Below, piece by piece: positions 43,068-54,088 of a stretch of 64,000 nt of DNA. The stretch is from Poriferisphaera corsica (GTDB taxonomy: Bacteria > Planctomycetota > Phycisphaerae > Phycisphaerales > Phycisphaeraceae), in assembly GCF_007747445.1 (NCBI RefSeq), contig NZ_CP036425.1, forward strand, positions 558,001 through 622,000, read 5' to 3'. The notes beneath the pieces were generated by a model. The model saw only the letters and a program-made list of their open reading frames with translations. It was not told the DNA's origin and did not search any database. Positions within the stretch are counted from its first letter, which is position 1, and every line of letters starts with the position of its first letter. Position numbers and translations under genes: made by a program.

Positions 43068-43778
43068 TCAAAAATCACATCCCTCTTCCAATTCCATGCT
43101 GATCTGCTCTTCAAATCGGCCCATCACCTCGCTCACCACATCTCCCCCATACCCCCGCCGCGCCAATGCCCCATACAGCCGCCGTTTTCGCGCCACTGGC
43201 TCCACCCGCATCATTCCTCTCAACTTCTTCTCTGCAAATCGAACCGCTGCCTCCACCTGATCATCCTTCCCCGCAAACTCCTCGATCAGTGTCCCCGTGA
43301 GTCGCTCACCCAATCCTTTCTCAAAACATTTCTGACGAATCAGGCCCGGCCCCGCCGCTTTCCGACCCATCAAATCCCGAATTAACATCCTGCCAAACGC
43401 ATCATCATCCAGCAACTTCAACTCATATAGTCTTTCAACCACCATATCCGCCGCCCCCGTCTCAAAGCCTTTTTCTCTGATTTTCTTCCTCACCTCCCAT
43501 TCGCTCATCGGCCTCCTCGATAGCGATCGCATCGCACTCCGAAACGCCTTATCAAACACCGATGCCGACTCAACCTTCACTCGCAATTCATCCGTCCACC
43601 GCATCCCCACCTTCAAATCCAAATCCGTGATCAGTTTAAGTGTCATCGTCGCAAACACCTTGCCATCCACTTTCACCATCGCCCGATGCGGATCGCGCTT
43701 CGTCGGTGCAATCGCTGTGATCTTCCCCCAAAGGTCACCTTCTTCTCCTTGAAACAATTGATTTTGAGCCTCATCCAT
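43068..43778 (-). CDS. recX: RecX-family regulatory protein
   Basis: 236 residues. After a 70-residue N-terminal beta region (ITAIAPTKRDPHRAMVKVDG, the extra domain seen in many non-proteobacterial RecX proteins), three-helix RecX repeats follow: AFRSAMRSLSRRPMSEWEVR-KKIREKGF, VVERLYELKLLDDDAFGRML, RDLMGRKAAGPGLIRQKCFE-KGL, and the last copy RKRRLYGALARRGYGGDVVS. RecX binds RecA filaments and limits recombination. recA itself is not in the window. Of interest beside an AddAB system, but 20 kb away. Confidence 0.9.
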   Translation of the reverse strand: MDEAQNQLFQGEEGDLWGKITAIAPTKRDPHRAMVKVDGKVFATMTLKLITDLDLKVGMRWTDELRVKVESASVFDKAFRSAMRSLSRRPMSEWEVRKKIREKGFETGAADMVVERLYELKLLDDDAFGRMLIRDLMGRKAAGPGLIRQKCFEKGLGERLTGTLIEEFAGKDDQVEAAVRFAEKKLRGMMRVEPVARKRRLYGALARRGYGGDVVSEVMGRFEEQISMELEEGCDF

Positions 43779-43852
43779 GCTCTTATTCTACATCAAGAAC
43801 GCCTCGGATCATCCCCCTCCACCCATTTCCACCCCAATCTTCATCCACCATC

Positions 43853-44389
43853 ATGAACACCATCCAATTCATCAAACGTACCTTCGAACACCGTTGTTGG
43901 GCCAATCATCAACTCCTTGAAGTCGCCAAAACCCTCACCTCATCGCAACTCACCCAAACCTTCCTCATCGGGCAAGGCTCCGCCCTCGCCACACTCGTTC
44001 ACCTCTACGCTGCGGAACTCGTTTGGCTCGAAGCACTTCACGGCAACAAAACCGCTCTACTTCCCACCGCCGACGGCGCGCCCAATTCAGGTGCTCCCGG
44101 TTCAACCCCACTGAACGATCTCAACCAACTCATCATCGATTGGCAAACCCTCCAAACTCGTTGGCAGCAATACATCGCTAACCTCACCGAAGATCAGCTC
44201 GACACCATGTACGTCCGCACCAACTCCAGAGATGGGAAAGACTATGACTTACCCGTCGCCGACATCCTCATCCACGTCAACACCCACGCTAACTACACCT
44301 ACGCGCAACTCAACAACATCTATCGCCAGCTCGACGCCCCCGTCCCCTACGTCAATATGTCCAACCTCAGCCGCCAGCAACACAATTAA
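43853..44389 (+). CDS. DinB-family four-helix protein
   Basis: 178 residues, cytosolic. The DinB/YfiT-like four-helix bundle pattern is seen: an N-terminal helix with HRCWANHQLLEVAK, the metal His in TLVHLYAAELVWLEALHG, and the C-terminal DILIHVNTHANYTYAQLNNI (the HxxxH pair). These proteins are often metal-dependent thiol transferases or of unknown role in damage response. Divergent from recX (74 bases between starts), though this need not imply a shared function. Class confident, exact function not. Confidence 0.88.
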   Translation: MNTIQFIKRTFEHRCWANHQLLEVAKTLTSSQLTQTFLIGQGSALATLVHLYAAELVWLEALHGNKTALLPTADGAPNSGAPGSTPLNDLNQLIIDWQTLQTRWQQYIANLTEDQLDTMYVRTNSRDGKDYDLPVADILIHVNTHANYTYAQLNNIYRQLDAPVPYVNMSNLSRQQHN

Positions 44390-44487
44390 TCTCTCCACCT
44401 TCATTCCCTGGATTTTCCTCTGTCAGGATCGATTTACTTCCATTACTATGCGTCAGCATCAACTCGCATTCCCACCGGAGACAAATC

Positions 44488-45267
44488 ATGCCTGAAAACA
44501 ACATCCCCATCGGCCTTCAACTCTACTCTGTCCGTCAAGACGTTGAGAAGAATCTTCCCGCCGTACTCAAAGAAATCGCATCATGGGGCCTCACCGGCGT
44601 CGAATTCGCCGGCTTCTTCAACTACCCAGCAAAAGAACTCAAACAACTCCTCGACGATAACAACCTCATCGCCTATTCCTCACATGTGCCTATCCACATA
44701 TTAGAGCAATACGTACACGCTATCTCCGACTACCACGCCGAAATCGGCTGCAACAACCTCATCATCAGTTGGCTCCCCGAAAATAAACGCAACTCAGAAG
44801 CCTCAACCATCCAAACCGCAAACGAACTCCAATCCATCACCGAACTCCTCAAACACAACAACCAATCCTTCGGCTTCCACTGCCATGCCGAAGACGTCAC
44901 ACCCCTCGAATCAGGTAAATCCCCTTGGCAAATCCTCGCAGAAAACACACCCACCGATTTCATCATGCAATACGACACCGCCAACGGCATGCACGGCGGC
45001 GCTGACCCCGTACTGCCCATCACCCAACTCCCCGGTCGCACCATCTCCCTGCACCTCAAAGAATTCAAAGGCACGCCCGGCACACCCGACGGCCAAGGCC
45101 AAGCCGTCATCGGCGAAGGTGATGTTCCTTGGAAAGAAGTATTCGAAGCCGCCGAATCCGTCGGCGGAACTCGCTACTACATTATTGAACAAGAAGGTCA
45201 TCCCACCCTCAACCCCATGCAAGCCGCAAAGAAATGCTTCGAAAACCTCAAGGCAATGGGTAAATAA
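44488..45267 (+). CDS. Sugar phosphate isomerase/epimerase (xylose isomerase-like TIM barrel)
   Basis: 259 residues. The AP endonuclease family 2/xylose isomerase-like barrel: GLQLYSVRQDVEKNLPAVLK at strand 1, WGLTGVEFAG, FHCHAEDVTP with a metal His, FIMQYDTANGMHGGADPV, ISLHLKEFKG and IIEQEG closing the barrel with metal Glu. No signal peptide. Planctomycetes carry many such genes, used for inositol, tagatose or other sugar breakdown; the substrate cannot be told from sequence. The ATG at 44488 follows GGAGAC. A C10 run follows the stop. Confidence 0.92.
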   Translation: MPENNIPIGLQLYSVRQDVEKNLPAVLKEIASWGLTGVEFAGFFNYPAKELKQLLDDNNLIAYSSHVPIHILEQYVHAISDYHAEIGCNNLIISWLPENKRNSEASTIQTANELQSITELLKHNNQSFGFHCHAEDVTPLESGKSPWQILAENTPTDFIMQYDTANGMHGGADPVLPITQLPGRTISLHLKEFKGTPGTPDGQGQAVIGEGDVPWKEVFEAAESVGGTRYYIIEQEGHPTLNPMQAAKKCFENLKAMGK

Positions 45268-45315
45268 TCTTCCCCTCCCCCCCCCCTCTCCGATCTGCTC
45301 ATGTATAGGCGTAAT

Positions 45316-46620
45316 CTACGCCGCGATTCGTTCTATGGCATCGTCTATCTTTCCGATAGATGCAACGGTTTCTTTTTGTGTGCTGCTAGCTTCTTTCTTG
45401 CGATTCCACCCACTTGCCATTTTCGCAAATGGCCGCTCGCACAAATAGTAAAACCCGACACACATCATGAGTCCCAGCAAGCTCGATAGCACAAACTGTT
45501 CAATCCCCTTCTCCGGATACAACAGCATCGCGAGTTGGATTGCTAAGTTGATAACAACCATATGCACAATATAAATTGCATAAGAAGCTTTTCCTAAGAA
45601 TAGTAACACATGCCGCATGGCCGCTTTCACCACATTCATGCGGCCCAGATTTAATCGTACACCATAAGCACCCCACAAAAGCATACTCGTCATAAACGCG
45701 ATCGCTACATTCGTATTGACACGTGTCACCCACAACGCAGCGCCATATGTCATAACAGCCGCACTCGATAGCAAAATTACCCCCTGCTTATCCGCAGCAT
45801 ACGCAGCTCTCATTTGTTTTAAGTAAACACCCCTGCGTACCATCTCAAAAGTGATGACGCCCATAAAAAACATTGACCAATACGGCAAGAAGGTTCCTTC
45901 TATCAACCAATCTGCCGATCGCATGCAACCCAGCCCACGCTCAAGCCATGCCGAAGGCACCACACTCAATAAGCCAATCACAAATACCCCCGCCATGACC
46001 CATTTGTATTTCCTGCCAAACAATAACGCGATGCCAGTTATCACATAAAACTGCAATTCAATCGCCAATGACCAGCAAACCTCATTTAAAGGGAATGCCT
46101 GAAATGTCATGTAATTCCCGCTCCCGATCCCACTCGTCAATGTGAGTTGTTTTACCCACGTAACTGTCCCCATATTTGCAAACTTTTGCCATATCCCATA
46201 ATTCATGCCCGCGCCGTTGCCTGTCATCCAATCCAGTCCATAGAGCAATCCTGGAATCACACCGATCAGTACCAGCGATAACCAGAACGGCGGCATAATC
46301 CTGAGCATTCTCCTGATTATGAAATGCAACACACCTCGCCGTTCACCTCGCGCCTTGTTCGCGCTCGCCATGATGCAATACCCAGATAACACAAAAAAAA
46401 TCGCAACACCCCAGTATCCATGCCCCAATATTTTTTCATACCAACTCCCATCATGCCCTTCCCCAATCGTTCGCCAATGGTAGTGGTAGAGCATCACCCA
46501 CACCGCCGCCAATGCCCGCATCATGTCCAATAACTCATACCGCCCCGCACTCCCGCCATTCCCCTTGCCTTGTGCAAGCTTCGTTTCGCTTAATTCTGGA
46601 CTATAAGTGCATGCTCTCAT
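45316..46620 (-). CDS. Acyltransferase 3 family membrane protein (OafA/YrhL)
   Basis: 434 residues, about 10 membrane spans. Conserved parts: YELLDMMRALAAVWVMLYHY (catalytic His and the R-x10-H of the family), YWGVAIFFVLSGYCIMAS, FIIRRMLRIMPPFWLSLV (RxxRIxP) and NEVCWSLAIELQFYVITGIA. These enzymes add O-acetyl groups to cell-surface sugars, lipids or other molecules at the inner membrane. A 25-residue N-terminal tail rich in Gly/Ser is not conserved. Stand-alone gene, convergent with the isomerase-like gene. Confidence 0.93.
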   Translation of the reverse strand: MRACTYSPELSETKLAQGKGNGGSAGRYELLDMMRALAAVWVMLYHYHWRTIGEGHDGSWYEKILGHGYWGVAIFFVLSGYCIMASANKARGERRGVLHFIIRRMLRIMPPFWLSLVLIGVIPGLLYGLDWMTGNGAGMNYGIWQKFANMGTVTWVKQLTLTSGIGSGNYMTFQAFPLNEVCWSLAIELQFYVITGIALLFGRKYKWVMAGVFVIGLLSVVPSAWLERGLGCMRSADWLIEGTFLPYWSMFFMGVITFEMVRRGVYLKQMRAAYAADKQGVILLSSAAVMTYGAALWVTRVNTNVAIAFMTSMLLWGAYGVRLNLGRMNVVKAAMRHVLLFLGKASYAIYIVHMVVINLAIQLAMLLYPEKGIEQFVLSSLLGLMMCVGFYYLCERPFAKMASGWNRKKEASSTQKETVASIGKIDDAIERIAA

Positions 46621-46819
46621 TGAGCTATATATCGACCCAAACTCACCCTAACGCACAAATCCCAAATACCCACAATTATCGGGCGATATCCATGATTTTC
46701 AGTCCATTCAAGCCTTATCTTCCCATCATCCTTCTTTAGCCAGACACCAGCCCCTTGTTAATCCCACTCAAAATGCCTATCCTCATATCTGCTCGCGCGC
46801 AAATCCGCCTGAGCAACCT

Positions 46820-46965
46820 CGCTAGGGGTGCCCCCGGAAGTGTGACAAGTTTCACACCTGACGCTGGGCTGAGAATCACCCTTGGAACCTGATCAGCAAA
46901 CAGCAAGGTCACTGCCGCAACCGCCGCAAACCTGCCATGCCTGTGAGCTGCGTAGGGAAGCGAAT
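46820..46965 (+). ncRNA. TPP riboswitch (THI element)
   Basis: The conserved blocks are present in order: CTAGGGGTGCCC (46822), GGGCTGAGAATCACCCTTGG with the CUGAGA core, AACCTGATC, and CGTAGGGAAGC (46951-46961). The P3 region is short and a P3a-like hairpin GTGTGACAAGTTTCACAC is inserted at 46840-46858. It controls thiC 65 bases downstream, so thiamine pyrophosphate represses it, as widely known. Confidence 0.97.
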
Positions 46966-47029
46966 CACTTCCATACCGTGATTCCACGTGACTTCCTTTA
47001 AACGCAGCGTAACCAGAAAGGAAGTCCAT

Positions 47030-48907
<1,878 letters not shown>

Positions 48908-48987
48908 CTCCCCCCCCTGTTACGTTGTATGTAGTTTCCAATCGAAAGCCCATTGCAGCGCAGCAATAGACAACCTGGTCAATCCAA

Positions 48988-49014
48988 ACAACCCGCATAA
49001 CGCGGGTTGTTTTT
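48988..49014 (+). terminator. Intrinsic terminator of thiC
   Basis: Stem ACAACCCGC / GCGGGTTGT with loop ATAAC, followed by T5. Confidence 0.92.
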
Positions 49015-49507
49015 ATAGATAGTTGCAATAATTGTAAATGATCAGGTGCCTCCAATCTGATCTCTTTTGTTTCTCTTTTCATAAGTGTCACATCTTTTCA
49101 GCCTCTTCTGTTTCTTGTCTTAATGTGACATACCAGTCATTAATCACACGTGCTACGCCATATCTTCATTTCAACGAAATTACCCGATTGTAGCTCTCCT
49201 TTTTCTAATGCCTTCCCTACGCAATCTCTTGAAATGCCTAATGGAATCAATTCACTACCGATCTATTATTGGCGTTCGAAAAATGCATGGCTGTGTATAT
49301 CAGAATGGCTAGCAAGTTTATCTAAGTATCAGTATCAAATTAATAATCAACAAAGTATGAGTATGCCATTACCTGTAGATCGTGTGGCACAAGGCGCGTA
49401 ATAGACGCTTTATATTTGCCAACACTACATTTCGTTGTGTAGACGAATTGGCTTGGTCATGACTCTATTAGGTCTCAGTATCATTTTTTAACAAGGTAGT
49501 AGACTAT
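49015..49507. other. Intergenic region
   Basis: About 490 bases. An 83-codon frame (GTG at 49150 to 49401) has no ribosome site and no domain I recognise, so I do not call it. It probably holds the promoter of the PEP-CTERM-like gene. No repeats noted. Confidence 0.4.
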
Positions 49508-50152
49508 ATGAGAAAAGTTCTTTCAGTTGCCGTCGGCACGATCGCCTCATTTGGTTTAGTCGCAACATCTCAAGCGGCGCCCGTTCAACTTGATGTTCAA
49601 GGTGTAATTTCAAATATCAGCTTGGATACTGGCGAGCTCTTTGGACCTGTCAGTGTTGGAGACGCATATACCCTTTCTTATGTCTTTGATGTGACAGATG
49701 ATAATTACACGCCCAATGCTTCTGGCGTCACAGGTCGAGTGGATAGCCCGTTTCTCTCAGCATCACTCACCATCAATGACGTAACTTATGACATTGGTAT
49801 CACTGAACAATTTAGCACGATTTCAACTTCAGGTATCTTTGGTTCAGATGACCTTCTTCTTTCCTTCACACCTTCAGGAAGTGAACAGGCAAATGCTCGA
49901 TTGGTTTTTCCCCCTGATGCATTCACGAACACGGAAACACTAGAAATCCCAGGCAGTGAACAGCTCGTCACGCGCCAAAGTGAAGCGGTTTTTGGTTTGG
50001 CTTCAGATTTTCTCGGCCGAGGCACCGTGACTTCATTTGATGTCACGCCAGTTGCAGCACCCGTGCCCACACCCGCCGCATTCGGCGCGAGCGCATTATT
50101 GCTCCCATTGCTACTTAGACGTCAACAACAACCAATCCGTATGATTGCTTAA
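49508..50152 (+). CDS. PEP-CTERM-type exported protein
   Basis: 214 residues. Signal peptide MRKVLSVAVGTIASFGLVAT (cleavage after SQA), a beta-rich middle (residues 25-180, e.g. YTLSYVFDVTDDNY, SASLTINDVTYDIG) and a C-terminal tail VPTPAAFGASALLLPLLLRR then QQQ. That tail has the layout of a PEP-CTERM sorting signal (Pro-rich motif, hydrophobic span, Arg cluster) with VPTP in place of VPEP, a form common in planctomycetes. Such proteins are processed by exosortase and sent to the surface or matrix. No exosortase is in the window. The signal is followed by a terminator. Confidence 0.82.
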   Translation: MRKVLSVAVGTIASFGLVATSQAAPVQLDVQGVISNISLDTGELFGPVSVGDAYTLSYVFDVTDDNYTPNASGVTGRVDSPFLSASLTINDVTYDIGITEQFSTISTSGIFGSDDLLLSFTPSGSEQANARLVFPPDAFTNTETLEIPGSEQLVTRQSEAVFGLASDFLGRGTVTSFDVTPVAAPVPTPAAFGASALLLPLLLRRQQQPIRMIA

Positions 50153-50218
50153 TGCTCTCAGGTCATGAAATGTGATCCACACAATTAATGTGATCGACAA
50201 AAATAATTTAGATATAAG

Positions 50219-50253
50219 CATCAGCCTTCTCTAACGAGCGGCTGATGTTTTCT
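50219..50253 (+). terminator. Intrinsic terminator of PEP-CTERM-type gene
   Basis: Stem CATCAGCC / GGCTGATG around a 13-base loop, followed by TTTTCTT. Confidence 0.75.
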
Positions 50254-50364
50254 TAATGTGTTTAATAGCGTGGAATGAATGGTCACGATCTGATCCAAAA
50301 CCACGACTGATAATACAGTAGGAAACTAAAGATATTGATGCTTTAGCGTCGAACCATAGGTAAG

Positions 50365-51174
50365 GTGAAACTGGACAAAAAAAAACTGGCAGATGCTGCC
50401 GACCTCAAACTCGGTTTGCAGGAGATCATTGCCATTCTCCTTCTACCAGCCATAACCTATGGTATTACCTATACCTACGAAAACGCATACGCCGCCAGTA
50501 TGGGCATCCCGCTCGGTTTCGTAGAACCCGATAAAGCTGCACTCATCAAAGTCGCCTCCTTCGCTTTCATCATCATCGCCGCCTTTAGTGTTACCGTCTT
50601 TCTCGCGGCTGGCCTCTCTTATCTCTTTACCAAATCACTTAAATGGGCCTTCATCTACGCCATGATCGTCTATTCAATTCTGGCAGCAGCAACAAGTTAC
50701 GCCTACGGCCACATCATGCACAACAACCTCATCGGCCTCGTACTTGGCTTTATTACACTCGGCGTCTGCCTCGTTATTTTCTTTAAGTCCTACCGTATTC
50801 CTAAGCATAAACACAAAGAATTTAACGTTAAAGATGGAACGATAATCAATTGGAGCAAAGCGATTTGGCTTGTCATTATTTACAGTTTCATCATGTTTGT
50901 CATGCTTGCCGAAGTGGCTGGAAAATATGAAGCCAAAATCTCCGGCTCGTATAACCTGATGACATATAAAGATAGCGACTATCTTCTGCTTAGAACTTAT
51001 GGTTCCAACGTCGTGCTCGGATGCTACAAGAACGGTTATCTCACCCGCGACATCATCCTCGTTAGCAAGCAAGATTTATATGGCATCACCATTAGACCCT
51101 ACAATGACGGCGCACCCAAATTTATTGATGATCCGGACGTTCAAGCGCACAAAAATATCGAAGTACAAAACTAA
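50365..51174 (+). CDS. Hypothetical inner-membrane protein
   Basis: 269 residues. The start is GTG at 50365, just after AGGTAAG. The N-terminus is basic and soluble (KLDKKKLADAADLK), then about four membrane spans at residues 20-37, 62-85, 95-112 and 118-140, a soluble basic loop (PKHKHKEFNVKDG), a fifth span (WLVIIYSFIMFVMLAEVAGK) and an external C-terminal domain of about 70 residues with beta character (YKDSDYLLLRTYGSNVVLGC). I do not recognise a family. Monocistronic, flanked by a terminator on the left and a gene desert on the right. Confidence 0.65.
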   Translation: MKLDKKKLADAADLKLGLQEIIAILLLPAITYGITYTYENAYAASMGIPLGFVEPDKAALIKVASFAFIIIAAFSVTVFLAAGLSYLFTKSLKWAFIYAMIVYSILAAATSYAYGHIMHNNLIGLVLGFITLGVCLVIFFKSYRIPKHKHKEFNVKDGTIINWSKAIWLVIIYSFIMFVMLAEVAGKYEAKISGSYNLMTYKDSDYLLLRTYGSNVVLGCYKNGYLTRDIILVSKQDLYGITIRPYNDGAPKFIDDPDVQAHKNIEVQN

Positions 51175-51883
51175 TATTGTTTATATTCTACTTGACGAAA
51201 AGGGGTTGCATGTCATCGCTGTTCACTACGCTCATTCCTTCCTCTTTTATCCCACTTCTTTTCTCCTTTTCTTCCACTTTTTTTCTCTCCCTCATCGGCG
51301 CATAGATTACATGCAAATTTGCAGCTAACTCATTCTTAGTGTGTCTTCTGTATGCAAAATCCATACCAAAACGAATGGTTTTCGTTCGTGCGCACAAACA
51401 TGACTTATCCACGATTTGTCCTCACTGTTTCTGGGGTTTTCTTGCGGAAAACGAACTCAAATAATGATTTTTTCAATCAAAACACACGAAAACCGAATAG
51501 AAACATATACGTGTAAACCCCTGTTATTTCTTTTTTGTGCGCGCAAACACGCCGCGCTGCCGCGATTGAATCTCAGTGATGTGAGATTAACGCACGCGCG
51601 TAAAACATCATCGCTGCGCGATAGTTGTGCTAACTAGCGAATAGAATAGAGGGTGTAAAATTTGATTGGCAAGAAAACAGCGGCAGAGGTGACATGGTTA
51701 CTCGTTATTGATTTTCTTGATAGCATCCTGAAATGAAATCTTTTTGGATCGCTCGCAATAGGGTCGTTAAAATATTATCTATGCTAATCAACGGTTAGGC
51801 CGATGGATCGATTATCAATTTTATGCAGTGAGAAGATGCGCACAAACGCATCGCTTAGGTTGAGAGTGATTCGATTTGAGGGT
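51175..51883. other. Gene desert with three copies of a short motif
   Basis: About 710 bases with no gene. The word TGCGC[A/G]CAAAC occurs at 51389, 51538 and 51837 (on the plus strand), and a near match on the minus strand at 14573-14583. It also contains TTATCCACG (one mismatch from a DnaA box) at 51405 and a small stem AATCTCA/TGAGATT at 51569-51588. Confidence 0.45.
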
Positions 51884-52678
51884 TTAGGCCAGCGTGCGGT
51901 TTTTACGGATGCTAACCATGTATCGTTGTAAGTGCTTGCCGGGACAGGCTGTCGGCATCAGTTCTTGATGGGTGTAAATTTTCTTCGCTGAGATGCGGTG
52001 TTTGCGCTGGAGTTGTTTGATGAACCCCGTCAATGCATTCAATTGTGCGCGCGATGGCTGCTGCTTATTGAAATGGCCCATCACCATGATCCCGATATTG
52101 TGCGGGTTGTTCTTTTTCACATGCGCCCCCTGCAAACTGATCGGCCTGCCTTCCCAAATCCGCCCTTCACGATCAATGCAATAGTGATAACCGATGTCTG
52201 CCCAAGAGCTTGCGTGCCCGCCGCGGATCGATTCCATTCGCCGTGCCGCGATCTGGTAGCTGCACTTATCCATCAGGATTGCGTCATGATGCACGGTGAT
52301 GGCGTTGATGCCGTTCATTTTGTTGGCTTGATTGAGTTTCGGGCCTTTTTTTGCCCAGCTCTTACGGCTTATAACTTCAATACTACCAATACGATGCATG
52401 ACCTTGGGGGGTAGCACGTCGGCTGTTTTGATGGGTGTATGTGATGCGGCAGATGTTCCGGCAAGTGGGCGGCGGTGTTTGGGCAGTTGGTATGTACTCA
52501 TGGGCGGCGGCGAGTAAGTTTCACAGCCCGCGGCAAGAAGTGAATAGCTGCAAAGCCCTGCAAGACCAAGCTTTACAAATCGGCGGCGGCTCACGTTTTG
52601 ATCCGATTCGTCCCGTTTAGAGTCATTGTGGGTGATCGATCTGGACGGATCGGGTTGTTGATTTTGTACATCTTTCAC
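51884..52678 (-). CDS. N-acetylmuramoyl-L-alanine amidase (PGRP/amidase_2), exported
   Basis: 264 residues from the GTG at 52678, which has GGAG upstream; the in-frame longest start at 52741 is possible. The N-terminus (residues 28-50) has a twin-arginine motif SRRRFVKLGLAG and ends LLAAGC, so it may be a Tat-exported lipoprotein. The zinc amidase domain shows ITVHHDAI (first His pair), RGGHASSWADIGYHYCIDRE (second metal His region), GRIWEGRP and THQELMPTACPGKHL with the third ligand Cys. This is the AmpD/PGRP-like peptidoglycan amidase type, cutting the MurNAc-L-Ala bond in the periplasm. Confidence 0.92.
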   Translation of the reverse strand: MKDVQNQQPDPSRSITHNDSKRDESDQNVSRRRFVKLGLAGLCSYSLLAAGCETYSPPPMSTYQLPKHRRPLAGTSAASHTPIKTADVLPPKVMHRIGSIEVISRKSWAKKGPKLNQANKMNGINAITVHHDAILMDKCSYQIAARRMESIRGGHASSWADIGYHYCIDREGRIWEGRPISLQGAHVKKNNPHNIGIMVMGHFNKQQPSRAQLNALTGFIKQLQRKHRISAKKIYTHQELMPTACPGKHLQRYMVSIRKNRTLA

Positions 52679-53033
52679 GTCGATTGCTCCATCAATCGTT
52701 AGTCGCTTGTGATCTATAAAAGTACTGTTTTTATAGCACAAAACGTCCGTTGTATGTGTGAGTTGGTGTGGTGTGCGGGCGGCGAGGTAGCGGGGGGGAT
52801 GCGATCAGTCCAAGTTTGATCGCGGCTGTGTTCATGATAACTGAGGTGGGTGTGATGAGGTAGTGAGAATGTTTGAATCGCATGAATCCGGAGGTGTTTT
52901 TATGTTTATGTGTTTGTCGCTGTTGTTTTATAATTTCGGTTGAATGGTGAGGTTGAGGCCAATAACGATTTGAGGCTGTGTTTGTAGATGTTTGGGGGAT
53001 TGTTGAATTGATTGTGGTGCGTAGAATGTGGGG
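52679..53033. other. Intergenic region between divergent genes
   Basis: About 355 bases between the amidase and methyltransferase starts. G7 at 52790-52796 is the only notable element. No gene seen; the promoters of both genes should be here. Confidence 0.35.
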
Positions 53034-53720
53034 ATGGAATCAAAACACTTATTGGCGAATGAGAAGTTGTACGGCTATATCCGTGAGGAAAACACGCGCG
53101 AGGATGGTGTGTTGTTGGAGTTGCGCGAGGAGACGGGGATGATGGAGAAGGCGGTGATGCAGATCTCGCCGGATCAGGGGAAGTTTTTGGAAATTTTGGT
53201 GAAGCTTATGGGGGCTAAGCGCGGGATAGAAGTGGGGACATTCACGGGGTATTCGTCGATTTGTATTGCACGCGGGCTTGGGAATGATGGGAAGCTGGTG
53301 TGTTGCGATCTGAATGAAGATTGGACGGGGATTGCGAAAAGGTATTGGGAGGCGGCTGGTGTGAGTGATCGGATTGATTTACGGATAGGGCCGGCCAGCG
53401 AGACGCTTAATGCTTTGATTGAGGCGGAAGAGGATCAAAAAAAAGCAGGGGAGGGATGGGGGTATGACTTTATGTTTATCGATGCGGATAAGGTTGGGTA
53501 TGAGGGGTATTTTGAGCAGGGATTGAAGCTGGTGCGTTCGGGCGGGCTGTTGGTGTTTGATAATTGTTTATGGAATGGGGATGTAGTGAAGGATGTGTCG
53601 GAGCAGGACGAGGAGACACGGGCGATCGTAGCAATCAATAAGAAACTGTATGAAGATGATCGTGTTGAGGGGGTGTTGCTGCCGATGGCGGATGGGATTT
53701 ATGTGGTGCGTAAACGTTAG
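53034..53720 (+). CDS. Class I SAM-dependent O-methyltransferase
   Basis: 228 residues; caffeoyl-CoA O-methyltransferase-like fold (cytosolic, usually Mg-dependent). Motifs: GIEVGTFTGYSSICIARGLG (SAM-binding motif I), LVCCDLNEDWTGIAKRYWEA (motif II, acidic), FMFIDADKVGYEGYFEQGLK (metal Asp), LLVFDNCLWNGDV (metal Asp/Asn). The ATG at 53034 gives the expected start, with a GTG two codons upstream at 53028. The substrate in bacteria is often unknown phenolic or lipid-like. A dispersed repeat overlaps its stop codon. Confidence 0.93.
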   Translation: MESKHLLANEKLYGYIREENTREDGVLLELREETGMMEKAVMQISPDQGKFLEILVKLMGAKRGIEVGTFTGYSSICIARGLGNDGKLVCCDLNEDWTGIAKRYWEAAGVSDRIDLRIGPASETLNALIEAEEDQKKAGEGWGYDFMFIDADKVGYEGYFEQGLKLVRSGGLLVFDNCLWNGDVVKDVSEQDEETRAIVAINKKLYEDDRVEGVLLPMADGIYVVRKR

Positions 53721-53770
53721 AGCGTCTTGCGAAATTACTTGGCTCGTTGGTCATTGGGTCGTTAGATAAA
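53716..53770 (+). repeat. Dispersed repeat R, copy 3
   Basis: GTTAGAGCGTCTTGCGAAAT, TACTTGGC, TCGTTGGTCATTGGGTCGTT, AGAT. The block order matches copies at 11948 and 22904. It begins inside the stop codon region of the methyltransferase gene. It is the most diverged of the three. Confidence 0.65.
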
Positions 53771-54088
53771 CAACGCCTCTTACATGAGCCAACTTCTGAT
53801 TGTTTCGTGGGACATATGCCACGTTAATGATGTAGCTTGCTCTAATGCGTGAATAAGATTTGGCGTGTGATTGGCGGGTAAGTGGTTGTTGTGTGCGCGT
53901 ATCGGGGCGAGGTTTTTAGAGAAATCTTTTGAAAATGTGAATGGCTCGTGAAATCAAATGGTTTATGCTGCGTCATGGTTGTGGAAGGGTTGTGTGGTTT
54001 TTCGGAAGATTGATACAAGGTGTTGTATTGATCAGGGTTTATTGAAGGTTATAAAAACGGGTTGGCGGGATATTTAAGGAGATTAACC
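53771..54088. other. Intergenic region upstream of large exported protein
   Basis: About 318 bases. It should contain the promoter of the gene starting at 54089. No gene or hairpin is recognisable. Confidence 0.35.

Noticed and set aside
49150-49401. 83-codon frame between thiC and the PEP-CTERM-type gene
   Set aside because: GTG start without ribosome site, no recognisable domain; short.
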